The notes beneath the pieces are model-generated. The model worked only from the letters and a program-made list of their open reading frames with translations, was not told the DNA's origin and made no database searches. DNA of 64,000 nt from Oscarella lobularis (taxonomy: Eukaryota; Porifera; Homoscleromorpha; Homosclerophorida; Oscarellidae), in the NCBI RefSeq assembly GCF_947507565.1, contig NC_089179.1, positions 2,869,747 to 2,933,746 on the forward strand, in the 5' to 3' direction. Positions 53,320 to 64,000 of this stretch are shown piece after piece; within the stretch, counting starts at the first letter, position 1, and each line of letters starts with the position of its first letter. Position numbers and translations under genes: made by a program.

Positions 53320-54192
53320 ATGGGTCACTTGCGCTCTCCTATGCTCGCCTCGCCGTCGCTCTACGACGCAAGAGCATCTCCTATACTCGCCTCGCCGTCG
53401 TGCTACGACGCAAGAGTACCTCCTCTACTCACCTCGCCGTCGTGCTACGACGCAAGAGTACCTACTGCGCTTTCCTCGCCGTCGCTCTACGACGCAAGCC
53501 TACTTTCTGCTCTCTCCTCGCCGTCGCTCTACGACGCAATCCCACCTACTGCAACGCCATCGTCCGTCTCTCGCGCTTCTCCTCGTTTTTCGTCGTCTCG
53601 CTTGAGCGACGACGCACGCTTGCCTTCTTTTCTGCCTTCTTCTACGTCTTCTTCTCTGCCTTCTTCTACGTTCTCTTCTTTTCTGCCTTCTTCTCTGCCT
53701 TCTTCGCCGTCCGCATCGCCAATCTTACCTTCTTCTACGCCTTCTTCTATGTCTTCTTCGCCGTCCGCATCGCCGTCTGCTCGTCCGCTCGTTTTCACCT
53801 TACCACCGTCTGCCTGTCTGCTCTCTTTCACTTCGCGACCTCCCACGTCGTCTCTCTCTCACTCATCTATGCTCTCTACGCCGTCGCGCTCACGTAAAGA
53901 CTCTCACCTATCTTCGTCGACCGTTTCGCTGCTCCGACTTCGCCGCGCGTCCTCGATCGTGCGGCCGACCAGCGTCCCTCTGCCGGCGAGTTCAAAGGCC
54001 GTAGCGCTGATACCATCGCAGACGCCTGGCAACCGTTGCGCCAAGCGTGGGACGCGTACGCGTTCACTACTCTCGTTACGCACCTGTCCGACAATTATCT
54101 CACGGATCTGCCGCCCATCGCCCGAAGAAAGATGCACTACTCCGCTGTACTCCGACGCTTTTTCTCCTGACCATCCACGTGCGCAGTGTTGA
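53320..54192 (+). CDS. TRIM internal ORF, repetitive Ser/Pro-rich
   Basis: A 290-codon frame from ATG 53320. It opens with five 42-base tandem units (53344-53553), each coding 14 residues of the LASPSLYDAR type, then a long Ser/Pro-rich stretch from polypyrimidine DNA, then a non-repetitive end. Because 42 is a multiple of three, other frames are open through the repeat too. In another frame the 3' part (53985-54170) reads ADAWQPLRQAWDAYAFTTL and LPPIARRKMHYSAVLRRFFS, which looks more protein-like and may be a gag remnant. Whether any frame is translated is unclear. Confidence 0.4.
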   Translation: MGHLRSPMLASPSLYDARASPILASPSCYDARVPPLLTSPSCYDARVPTALSSPSLYDASLLSALSSPSLYDAIPPTATPSSVSRASPRFSSSRLSDDARLPSFLPSSTSSSLPSSTFSSFLPSSLPSSPSASPILPSSTPSSMSSSPSASPSARPLVFTLPPSACLLSFTSRPPTSSLSHSSMLSTPSRSRKDSHLSSSTVSLLRLRRASSIVRPTSVPLPASSKAVALIPSQTPGNRCAKRGTRTRSLLSLRTCPTIISRICRPSPEERCTTPLYSDAFSPDHPRAQC

Positions 54193-54264
54193 ACTCTTAA
54201 CTCTTCTTTGTGTTGTCTGTGTAGTCTACTTTTTTTTGTTTTGTTTTGTTTGAAGAAGGGGGGA

Positions 54265-54330
54265 TGTGACGGTAGTGCGCTAACCCTAGCTAATTGGGGC
54301 CTAATAGATCATTCATCCTCTCACGATACA
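54265..54330 (+). repeat. 3' LTR of the TRIM-like element
   Basis: 66 bases, preceded directly by the polypurine tract and followed by the ATTTT target duplication. Confidence 0.93.
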
Positions 54331-54623
54331 ATTTTGGAGCTATCGGAACGAGAAGACGAGCTGACTGATATCAACGAAGGAGGCGAAGATGAGGAACTTG
54401 GCGTTCGGGCAGAGACTGGTTGCATATGGAAACCTCCCTATCCGGGACAGCAAAAAGGCGATCATGTCCGACTCTACTACTGCGTATCTAGGGCGGCCCG
54501 GTACACTGTCCGATGCCGAATCCACGCCACCGGAATACCCAACAGGTATAGAGTCGTATTTAAGCGCTGCCGGCATGGCTTGCGTAGAGTGAGGTCTGCT
54601 AAAGTTGCTCCTCTCTACGATAT
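54331..54623. other. gypsy remnant 3' end and upstream region of the ankyrin-ROC gene
   Basis: Corresponds to 18640-18929 in copy 1. It contains GTATTTAAGCGCTGCCGG, a possible TATA-like element about 70 bases before the first open frame of the ankyrin gene. The 3' LTR of the gypsy element was not identified, so the border between element and gene promoter is uncertain. Confidence 0.35.
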
Positions 54624-57600
54624 GTGGCCACTGAGACTAGACTTGTTCTAGCGGCTTCGCAAGTGCCATTAGAATACCGTGTTTGCGAAGGTGTCGAAGA
54701 AGGCTTTGAGTTTGACAATTTGTGGACAAGGAGCGAATCTGTCGAGAACGCGGACGATACAGAAAGTGTTGAGTCATTTGTTTTCTCCGATGAATCATAT
54801 TATGGCGGCGAGCTGACAATGGCGGAAGAAGAGCTGTTTGACGGCGTGAGGGAAGGCAACATAGACGAAGTGAAGAGAATTCTTTCGAGTTCACCAAGCA
54901 TACGCTTGCAGAAAAGAAAGAATAGATTGAAAATCGACAGTTCTGATGGAAAATTTGTTCTGGTTTGGGATATATTATTATTGTGTTGATAACTTTAGAC
55001 GGAGTTTGTCTTTTAGGGGGATTGGTCACCTATCTGTCTTGCTGCATTTAAAAGAAATCTTGAAATAGTGAAATTGCTGATGACTTGCCGTTTCTATAAA
55101 ATTTGGTGGAAATTAACGCTAAGAATAATTTACTCTGAATCTCAAGTCTTTTCTTCCTTTTACGTTGGCCCTGAACTTTTCTACTACAACCAAACTGTAA
55201 GTTATGAGATAAGAAGTTTCATCTGTGTGTCGTTGACTTAATTAAGGTGCTCTCGTTGATGGATATTGCTTGTGCTCTTGGAGATGAAGAACTTGTTGAC
55301 GATCTTTTGCACTCGAATTTTATGGCAAGAGGATACGAGGTTTTCTAATAAAATTATAATTTATTATTAATGTGTTCTCTTTTCCATGTTTTTTGCATAT
55401 TTTGTTTTAGCTATTCAGTCCTCTCTGTTGGTGTCTGGCAAACAGACGCGAGCGAATTGCCAGGAAATTAGTCAGGAAAAGAGCTTCAAGAATTTGCTCT
55501 ACTCCCAAAAACATACGTGACGACGACTTGGTAATTAGTAATTTTTATGTTCATCATTAAGCAATCACTTGTGAAACAGCTACATCAACGCAACAAATTG
55601 CATGTCCAAAAGTGTGTCTTGTCAAACACTTGACATTTGTTAGACTGTGATTGCTTAAGATCGACGAGCTGGTTTTCAATGTTTGTTTTAGAGACTGTGC
55701 TTTCGAGCTGCTTGCTTGGGAGGAATGAAAATGATCGAGCTCTACTTTAACATTTTTGGCGAACTCATTATTGGTAGATTTTGGCTATGTCCTGAAGGCG
55801 TGCGTTTCATGATGGCATCTTGTTTCAGGATTCTTTGTGGAGGATGCTTCTGCAAAGAATCCTGAAAAACTGACCAACAGCTAAGTATTTGGCGTTCTGT
55901 CTAGATTTCCTTTGCTGCATTTGGTGTGCATCGTGACGTAATACAGTTTCTGATTAAATTTGAATTTGAACAAAATTTTTCAATACAACAGGTATGGAAT
56001 TTGCGTTTTTTCACGCAAATTAGAGCTGCTGATTTGGATTTTGATACTTTACTTATTTTTGCTAGTATGGTAGAACTGTTCTACCGTATTTGTGTTCCTC
56101 TAATCGGAAAACCGAGGCGGAGAGAATTTGTTTGCTCAAGTATATTCTTCAAACTGCCGAAGGACACATCTTTCTTGATGACAAGAACGAAGTAAGATGT
56201 TCTGTATCTGTACTTTCAGCATTTGTTAATATATTATTTGAATTCTAGCATCATGTCATACCTCCTCCTTTGTATCTTGCTTTTCTGCATACGAACATGG
56301 AATTGGCAAAAGTTCTCGTTGACATGAAAGCACAAACTCAGTTCGAGGGAGAAGTAACTTTGTTAATTGGCATATTTCACGATAATAGAAAATGTGTTTT
56401 AGTGTGCAAAATTTGTTATTGCGAAGGCAATGGATATGCAATATGTTTGTGTTGCACGTGAAATGGCGAAGCTGGGACTCGTTTTTCAGCAATTACCTTC
56501 TAACATAGCAGACGTACCAAGATCATCGCTAAATAGTCAATTTCGATATCTCATGCCTTTCAGGAAGCGGGTAATGCGCATGTAGATCAATCCGTCTTTG
56601 ACTCTTTTGTTACGGAAAAAGTTATTCGGCCTGAGACGTCTTACAGTTTACAATGGGCGTGTTACTGGGGCTCTGAAAAGTCAATAAAAGTCTTGTTTGA
56701 GGGAGGAGCAAGCGTTGAAGAACGTAATGAGGTATATAAGACAAGCCCGTTGCTACTAGTACATTGTAGTACACTAAACAAAGTTTGCTGGCATGACGGC
56801 GTTTCCTTCTCTCTTTAAAAATTTTAGGAAGGAAAGACTCCCGCCTTCTCCTGCTTGAATTACTTGTCGAATCTCCGGTTTCTATTTGATCATTGCCGGG
56901 CAAGTATTGAAGCCGTTGATGAGGTAAAACAGTACATTAGTTAATGTTTCATTACTGTTGATTTTTCCTAGAATGGAGATTCTTTGCTACACAATTATGC
57001 GCTCGTACATTACCGGTATGGTTTTCAATGTCTAAATCAAATAAAGTATTTGGTTGAGCGCGGTCTCTCAGTTACGCAAACCAACGCGGTGAAGTCAAAC
57101 TCGTTGGTTCTTTAATTAGTTGACTCGTTAATGACGTCTTCTTTTCGCAGCGAGGAGAAATGCCTTACGATGTGGGAGTAGGTGAATCAAGTGTTTTTCT
57201 CTTTTCTGAATACGTATAGCCCTTAATTTATACCATTAACTAAAATCATTTTAGTCTTTATCTAGATGAAGACCCGTTACGCTCTCCTTGACAAGGAACA
57301 TGTGAAGCCAGCCTGGGTTCAATTCAGCTTTGTTGGCACACCTAAAGCGGGCAAAACAACGCTTTCTAATGCTCTCCGCCTCAAATTGAAAATCATAAAT
57401 TCGGACGAGAGAACGGCGGCCGTCGAAGTTCACAATACGAATGTTCCCGGAGTCGGATTATCTTCTCTTTGGGATTTCGGGGGACAAATTTCTTTCCGAG
57501 TTGCCCATGCAATATTTTTCAACTATTCGCTTTCTGCCTTTATTCTTGTCATCGACGTGTGCCATGAAAACGGCGGGAATAAAACGAGGGAAGAAGTTTT

Positions 57601-59365
57601 CGAAGAGGCCGTCGAATCTTTGGCATTCGTCAAATCAGCTCGTAAAATCATTGCAATGAAATCGGGTAAGGTGACTCTGATCACCGTCGGCAACAAACGA
57701 ACGGGCGACGACGAAGACAGCGATTTAACACCTCGTTCAGAATTCAAATGGGCCATCGAGGACGCAGTTGATGCATTTCGCGGCGTCTTTCTTAGCGCTG
57801 CCGTTGTAGAACTTGACTGCAATAAGCCGAGTTCCAATGCTATGACCGACTTTCGCCGTCAAATAAGAGAAATTCGAGACAACTGCGTCAAGGTTTGGCT
57901 AAGTCAAACGACCTACAGTCAATTATGAATTTTTCCTTCTTCTAGACTGCTGATCTAGTTCCCAAAGTGTGCGAGCATCTGAAATACCTCATTTTTACCA
58001 AGTTGAATAAGACGCCTGTCTCAACTCGGCTTCTGAGCGAAGAAGACTTTGGAAAATTGCTCACAGACATTCTGAAACGCTCGCTTCCAGCTGAAGTGTC
58101 TGTTGCAAGACTTGCCTCGTATTTGCACGACACCGGTTCTGTAAGTTTCAAAAGACTCTACCTATTGTATCGCAATTAGAAAAACTTTTTTTCATCAGAT
58201 TGTCCATTTTCCCCATCTCGAACGGATCTTTCTTCGTCCGTCGATACTTGTCACCAATATGATTGGTCCTCTTCTTTCTTCTCCCAAAGTCTTTCCTATC
58301 AGCGCTGTCACTGCTGCATCAGGCAAAGCCACGAAAGCCCAAATGGAGAAAGCGCTGAATCGTTTCAAAGAAAAGCAAGAATCAGAAGGAAACGTCACGG
58401 GCACGTTCAGCATAAGCGAAGCAATCGAAGTCATGCTTGATCTCGGTCTTTGCTGCCAAATTCAAGGAGAAGAGAACGTCTACTACATTCCATCTCTAAT
58501 TGAGGAGGTGAAACCGAGAGGAGTCTGGAAAAAATTTCCCGATTTGACATTCTATCGAGGCCGTCGATATGTGGTTAGCAACGAGACAACAGACATCGTT
58601 CCTCCACCGGTCTTTGCGTTGCTGCAAAGTCGGTGTTCTGTTTTATCAGGCTATCGCATTTTGCTGTGGAAAAATGGCTTGAAATTGCAGTCAGATGGTG
58701 GCCCTGATGCTGCAGAGTGTCTCATTGAGATGACCAGCGCAAGGAGATGGATTGACGTAGTTGTTCGTTGCCGCGAAGGAGATGAAAGAGCGGCCGAAAG
58801 AACACTTGAGACACTCAAAGTGGTCATTGAAGCTGTCCGCGACGAAAGATCTCCTGGTACTCCGATGGAGTGGTGCTATCTCTCCACTAAAGATCTGCAA
58901 GACCATAATCAAGACGTTGCCGTCTACAAACTCAATACAGCAATTGAAAAGCAACGCCGCCACGAGCGTATCAGAGCTGAGCGTATCAGAGCTGAGCATA
59001 GCAGAGGCGGTAGCTTTCCCATGTGTCAAGTAAAAGATTTGATGTTTCCTGTTTGGCGAGGGGACGATGAGAATGCTCGCTTTCCAGATGCTGAAGAGAA
59101 AGTGACCAAATTGCTTATGAGAGCCGTCGCATCGGCTGGTCGAGCTGAGTGGGAGAGCATCTGCTGTGAGTTGTTAGACACGTGCGACTTGAAGGATATC
59201 AAACGAGCGAGTGATCAGAGTAGGGTGTGCTTGCAAATTGCTCTTGAATTGTGGGTGAGCCGGCGCGGCGAACGTGCAACGGTCGGCCGCCTCATGAAGG
59301 CATGTGAAAGATCGAAGATTGCTAGGACATGCATTGAAAAGGAGTATGAAGACTTATTAGATTGA
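54624..59365 (+). CDS. ankyrin-ROC-COR-Death domain protein (copy 2)
   Basis: Exon by exon equivalent of 18930-23689. Ankyrin exons run from 54810 to 57100. The ROC exon (57266-57890) has MKTRYALLDKEHVKPAW, GTPKAGKTT, LWDFGG and VGNKRTGD, in frame, unlike copy 1. COR exons are at 57948-58140 and 58199 onward. The C-terminal Death-like region (WESICCELLDTCD, ATVGRLMKACERS) ends at 59365. A 6-base repeat-length difference (AGAGCTGAGCGTATC units near 58970) is in frame. Possible lesion: the donor site used after the first ankyrin exon in copy 1 (ACTGTATATT at about 19280) is altered to ATATATT here. The G-domain looks competent to bind GTP. No kinase follows. Confidence 0.78.
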
Positions 59366-59476
59366 ATTGCTGGAATTTTTATGAGACTGTGGTTAGTCAT
59401 TTTAGTTTTTTAATGCAGTGAAAGACAGACTTATTAGACTCGTCATTTTTGTGTTGTCTTTTTCTTCACTTTTGCA

Positions 59477-59686
59477 TTGACAATTCTGTTTCGTTTTCAA
59501 GGAAAAATTCTGGCGTCAACCGAAGCATTGAGAAAGATGAAGGAACAGAGATCAACTTTTTATATAGATCTAGTTCAAAATATTTTTGATGAGAGCGCAG
59601 GTGCTTTGCCAAGTCACGTGATTGATGCGAGTCAGTCAAAACTCAGAAGCTGCTCCTCGCAGGCGGGATGCTACATGCAGTATTAG
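59477..59686 (+). other. unrecognised coding-like tail (copy 2)
   Basis: Counterpart of 23743-24006. It keeps GKILASTEALRK and SAGALPSHVIDASQS with two in-frame insertions (MKEQ and DL) and ends ...CYMQY. No function is assigned. Confidence 0.3.
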
Positions 59687-59814
59687 GAAGCGTTTCGAGA
59701 CCTCGGACATAACGTGATTCGAAAGAGATAGCTATAGTGGCGCGCCACGCCTATCGCGGAGGGCCTGGCACCGCGAGGCTACAAAACGCTCTCTCGCGCG
59801 TCGAAACACGATCG

Positions 59815-60037
59815 CTACTCTCTGTCCAGCCTGAGTTGGCCGCCGGATGATGATAATGAGGGGGCGTGTAACATATTGCAGCACCCCTAAAACTTGTAGA
59901 TATCAACGCGAAAATATTCTACAACAATTCCCATCGTTCTGCGCTTTCGAACAAGGTAAGAACGGCGCGTGTACGCCTAAGGATAGAGATTTTATTGGCA
60001 CTTTCTGATCGGCCAACTCAGGCTGGACAGAGAGTAG
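59815..60037. repeat. perfect 28-base inverted repeat pair
   Basis: Arm 1 (59815-59842) begins CTACTCTCTGTCCAGCCTGA and arm 2 (60010-60037) is its exact reverse complement, separated by 167 bases. It starts just outside the duplication boundary at 59779. It could be transposon ends or a transcript hairpin; no target duplication or ORF supports either yet. Confidence 0.85.
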
Positions 60038-60078
60038 ACTCTAGTAGATCCGGGATCCGATTCGATCTGGAGCAGACG

Positions 60079-60270
60079 GCGAACAGAACGCGCCGACAAA
60101 CGATGCACGTACGAGCAACGGAGCCGCGCGCAAGCGAGAAACGCAACCAACACAAGCCCCCGATTCCTCCCAAACCGAAGAGCCAGAAGCCAGAGCCCCG
60201 AACGGGGAAACCGAAGCGCCCCAACAAGAAAACGACCAGGAGCGAGACGAACAAAGACGCATAGTAATGC
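60079..60270 (+). CDS. possible first exon of the dynein gene (acidic, polar)
   Basis: A frame ending in GTETEAPQQ-like polar sequence (NGETEAPQQENDQERDEQ then RRIVMQE) runs up to a GTATAC donor at about 60275. Its composition suits a disordered N terminus, and the next exon with dynein features begins at about 60355. Alternative frames here are Pro/Lys-rich and equally open, so the assignment is weak. Confidence 0.3.
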
Positions 60271-60354
60271 AAGAGGTATACAAAACATAAATACGATAAA
60301 AAACGTAGCCAGTTGCCTATCGTAGACTCGCAAAGTAACGAAACTATTTATCAC

Positions 60355-63300
60355 GTGGCAATATTTACCCGACGAAGCGTCCGACGTCAACGCGTTCTAC
60401 GTCCTGAACCGGACGCCATATACCCGTCCCCTCGTCGCCCGACGAAGCGAACGACGTCATGGTGACGTCAGTCGAACACGGTCTCCTAAACGACTCGAAA
60501 TCATTCTCGATCTCGTCTATCTTCCCTTACTCAAAGCCGCAGCTCAACGTGGTGGAGTTCGATCTCTCCTCCTCGAGAGCGACGACGCCCGGTGCCGGTC
60601 GATCGGCAAGCGTTCTGAGTCACGTGACCGAACGCACGGACACGCGACTCGTCATTCGCGACGACTTTATCTTTATAATGAACGTGGATAAGTTTCATCG
60701 GCAGGTGAAGTGAACGATCCATCAGGTGAAAGGCGACGAGAGGTTCGAGATACCGCCATCGGACCCGACGTCAAAACTGTATGTCGATGTCGTAAGCTCG
60801 TTGGAAGACGCGATGGAGAAATGGGAGAAGCAGATGTCGTTAGCGATCGAGGAACAATTGAAACGCGTTCCCCCCGGCAACGGACCGCTAGCCGAAATCG
60901 ACTTTTGGCGCGAGCGCAGCGCGGCGCTCAGCGCTTTATCTGAACCAGAGCTATGATCTGAACTACCCAAAGTGCGGAAAATTCTCGCCGTGCTCTAAGC
61001 CGCCGACGCGGCGACTCTATCGCGCTTCAAATTCAATCTCGGCGAACTGAATAAATTTCACACGGAAGCGAAGGACAAACGTTCTATCTACGCTCGAACG
61101 CCACTTCAAGAACGTGACGCACGTTGCGAATTTTGGCGTCGTGTGCGAGACGCTTCCCTCGCTCATGAATGCTCTACGCATGATTCGGATTCTCTCGCGT
61201 CACTATAATCGCGACGAGCGTATGGTTCCGCTTATGGAACGTATTGCTTGAGAATTGGCGCAGCGCGTCGAACTCGTTATCGATGTTTGGACTATTCTAC
61301 TTGAGAAGCCGCTTAATTGTCATTAAGACAAAATGCGCCGATGCGAAGCGAATGTTGGAAGTGTGGAAGCAGTCCTATTTGGATGTGAGGGCGAAGCGTC
61401 GGGACGCGATATGCGCCGTGGGAGTTCGATCGAAAGAGATTATATGACGGCTATATGTCAGGATCTCTGCAATGTGTCTCAGGTGAGGAGGAAAAAGGAT
61501 CCAGAAGTCTTACTATTTTCTTTTAGGTGATTGAGGAGTTTCGTAATATCTTTGGGCCTGAATTGAAGGCGACGGGCGATCCGAAGAGTACTGAAGAGGT
61601 TTTGGAGAACATTGAAGGATTGAAACTACCCTTACAATTGGTAAGTATATAAACTCTATGGGGGGATCTTCTACACTACACTACGGTAAAATTCTGTGTC
61701 CTTAGGTTGAATTCGATCCGTTTCAAATGGCGCGAGTGGCGGATGAAGATGAACGCCTTTGATCGCGAAGTGAAGCCGATCGAGAACCAAGCAAAAGCTC
61801 TTCATCGACGACTCGTTCAGGATACTGCGTTCAGCCGAAGGCGCATTCGACATGCTACAGAACTTCAAAAACGTTCGATCGCGCGAAGCGATCAACAGTC
61901 AGATGATGATGAAATTCAAAGAGATCCTCGCAACATTTTGCCGAGAGGTAAGGAGAAAAGAAACTAGACAACATTGCCTACACACACTATATAAGTTCCT
62001 TTAGCTTGATGCAATCAATACGCTGTTTCAAAGTGAGAAAGACCATCCGCCCATCGCAAGAAACCAGCCGCCCATCGCCGCGGCGCAATCGGCTGGTCGC
62101 ACTCCCTCTTCCATCGCATCAAACGCACCATAATCAAATTCCAAAGCATGAAAGACATGCTCGGCGGCAGCGACGAAGGCGCCGCCGCCGCGAGCGCAAT
62201 ATCTCGACGTGGCGTACGAAGACGCGCTCTTCGACGGCTGGCTCGCGAGCATCGACCGCACGCTAGCCGGCTATCTCAAACGAACGATCCTCGTCAAAGT
62301 GCCGTCGGACTCGACGGCGTCGTCGTCGCCGTCGAAGGGATCGGGAACGGGAGCCGATGAAGAGGAGGCTAGCGTTCGCGCCGTGCCCTCGGGGAGCCAA
62401 TTGGCCTGCTCGCGGTACGCCATGAATTTCGCTGTGGAATTACAACATGTGACCACTGAGGCGAAATACTTGGAGCAACTCGGCTTTCAGATACCCGAAC
62501 TCGCGCGCAACGTTGCTCTACAGGAGGATAAGTACGTGACGTATGTCGACGGGTTGAAGCGGACTCTCGAGCGATACGACGAGACGCTCGCGTTCTTCAA
62601 TGCGCCTGAGGCGGAGTTGCTTGGCGATCACGTACGCGAATTGCAGCGCGTTTTGAAGCCCGGTGCCAAGCGGCTCAATTGGAGTTCGTTGGGCGACTAT
62701 ATAACGCGATGCCATTTGACTATTACGAAGATGGAGTCGCTTGTCAATCAGATACACAAGAACGCGCACGACATCGAGTTGCTATTGAAACTCCTCGAAC
62801 AGGCGGACTTATTTCGAGCGCAGCCACTGGGACCCGGGGGAAGGCCACTGGAAGCAAAGGTAAGAGAGACTAGGAAAGCGTGTCTTGTCAAGTTCCCTTA
62901 AATTCCATCAAATACTATGTGTGTATATAGTTAGTGTTCCTACCTATAGTCTTTCCTGTGGAGGAATGACTGTGTAAGGCCTCCCTAGCTATTAAGTAGC
63001 CTCTCTGGGTATTAGCATCCATGGTATTAGGCCACAACGTTTTCTCTTTATTATAACACGAGGTCTTATGTAAGGGGAATACACTAACAGCCTTTCGTTT
63101 CTTCTAACTAAGTCGTGATACCATTTCCACTGTATTAGGACTTCAGTGTTTATCTTCTTAGGAATATTTTGATTGTATTGACACCAATCGGAATTCCGTC
63201 ATCGGCATTCTCGCTCGAAAGTACCACGCGATTGGCCCCCTCCTAACCGAAGTCAAAGGGCTCGTCGTCAATACGAATACGAGCCGCTCGTCGCGTCTCA

Positions 63301-64000
63301 AGCCCTACTACCTCTACTCTTCGCCGCACTCGCGACGATGGTTGATCTACAAAAATCTCGAACTTTTTTCGCGCGCTTACGCGGCGATGCGCCCGTCTTC
63401 GCCGTCGACGCCGTTCTCTCGGCAACCGAAGTCGTCACGTCGCCACCTGTGAAGGAGATCTACAAGCTTCTGACGCAGAGCTAGCGTTCGAGATACGGTG
63501 GAGAGCGTGCGCTTCTTCGTGCGTTGGATGCACGGGACGTGCATCAAGTGCGCGCCGCAGCACGTCGAGGGACGCGACGAGCCGTACGTGTTCAGTTTTC
63601 AGATCCTTAGGACATTTAGGTTCGTCCTCGCGTTCTCGCCGTCGTCAGTCAGCTGAATATGACGATTACCCAATTGCTCGGCGGTCTCAATAAATATTTG
63701 ACTCGCTGGAGGAATAAGTATGAGGTGCTCTGGCGGATTACACAAGGGAATTATTCTGGAGAAGATCGCCGCGAAAAAATTGAGCTGCGTGAAATTTGAT
63801 AGTCAGCTGCAGTTCTATGCGAATATAGCTGTCAAGGTGATACTATGTTCTATTATTAAGATTTTTTATTTTTTATTTTTTTCCGGTTAGGAATCAGGCT
63901 CAGGCGAAGATTTCGTTCGGATACAGCTCGAACCGTTGACGACGAGGATTCAAGAACACGCTCAGGCGTGGGTGACGTCGTTGTGCAAGTTGCTCAACGA
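60355..64000 (+). pseudogene. axonemal dynein heavy chain, N-terminal tail (copy B, cut by window end)
   Basis: Multi-exon tail region: VEHGLLNDSKSFSISSIF and RLVIRDDFIFIMNVDKFHRQ (60460-60710), then GPLAEIDFWRERSAALSALSE (60880-60945), LSTLERHFKNVTHVANFG and LPSLMNALRMIRILSRHYN (61080-61215), the conserved AxNQPPIA...GAIGWSHSLFHRIKRTI (62060-62130), EAKYLEQLGFQIPELARNV (62458) and LARLRGDAP-like sequence (63375 on). The order and motifs are those of the DHC_N1 stem; the subtype is not assigned. Lesions: in-frame stops near 60953, 60999 and 61248, a shift before LSTLERHF, a shift in NQPPIA/GAIGW at about 62080, and a stop at 63481. The large exon 62209-62901 is intact. It would bind intermediate chains; the motor lies beyond the window. 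Confidence 0.8.

Larger units (their letters stand above)
53244..54330 (+). mobile_element. 1.09 kb TRIM-like miniature LTR retroelement
   Basis: Two 66-base direct repeats, TGTGACGGTAG...ACGATACA (53244-53309 and 54265-54330), start TG and end CA and differ at one base. The 5-base target duplication ATTTT lies at 53239-53243 and 54331-54335, and copy 1 has the empty site (about 18639). A TGGTGACAGGA primer-site-like sequence follows the left repeat, and a polypurine tract (GAAGAAGGGGGGA) precedes the right one. The interior encodes no reverse transcriptase. It is a recent insertion into the older gypsy remnant. Confidence 0.93.
34952..59779. repeat. segmental duplication, copy 2
   Basis: Direct-orientation partner of 4084-24073. 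It is longer because of insertions at 36143-40641, 41023-43953 and 53244-54330, and shorter by the loss of the equivalent of 8730-12655. Coding exons, introns and the gypsy remnant are all shared. Substitutions are scattered and small indels frequent. Confidence 0.95.

Noticed and set aside
53529-53846. Glu/Gly-rich minus-strand frame in the TRIM element
   Set aside because: Low-complexity purine strand of a polypyrimidine tract; no independent support.
59992-60390. Hydrophobic minus-strand frame of 132 residues
   Set aside because: It lies opposite a better plus-strand acidic frame in the dynein 5' region and shows no family or splice evidence.

Overview
The window reads as nuclear DNA of an animal, and a sponge or another early-branching metazoan is my best guess. 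The grounds are multi-exon genes with very short introns (about 45-60 bases, some with GC-AG ends), axonemal dynein tails, an ABCC10-type transporter, the ribosome-assembly factor TSR1, and receptor kinases with SRCR, C-type lectin and EGF ectodomains. No tRNA, rRNA or CRISPR was seen. Species cannot be named from the sequence.

Layout. 1-4083: intergenic, with a 79-base minisatellite, a CTG-type triplet run, a 923-base terminal-inverted-repeat element (1801-2723) and a Helitron-like 3' end (about 4055-4082). 4084-24073: copy 1 of a roughly 20 kb segmental duplication. It holds a receptor tyrosine kinase gene (SRCR, lectin, nine EGF, membrane segment, kinase), a kelch-EGF receptor with a TKL-type kinase, a gypsy-type retroelement remnant, and an ankyrin-ROC-COR-Death gene. 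24289-32193: two apparently intact single-copy genes, head to head: ABCC10-like (minus) and the 5' half of TSR1 (plus). 32250-34090: a lectin exon and then a decayed dynein heavy-chain tail fragment, joined in a patchwork. 34952-59779: copy 2 of the duplication. It contains four insertions that copy 1 lacks: a 4.5 kb P-element/THAP9-like transposon, a 2.9 kb pogo/Tigger element carrying a HIRAN-like ORF, a 494-base foldback element nested in that pogo, and a 1.09 kb miniature LTR element (TRIM). 59780-64000: the 5' part of a second, longer, damaged dynein heavy-chain gene, cut by the window end.

The two duplicated blocks look very similar by eye, but each carries its own damage. Copy 1 has a 220-base deletion in the kelch gene. 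Copy 2 lost 3.9 kb between the tyrosine kinase and the kelch gene, fusing them, and its TKL kinase lost the catalytic aspartate. Some lesions in the tyrosine kinase gene are present in both copies, so it was probably already decaying before duplication. An assembly that places two diverged haplotypes in tandem cannot be excluded.

The strongest candidates for something undescribed are the two transposons with extra opposite-strand genes: an unrecognised protein next to the P-like transposase, and a HIRAN-like protein divergent from the pogo transposase. The kelch/EGF/TKL receptor architecture is also unusual.
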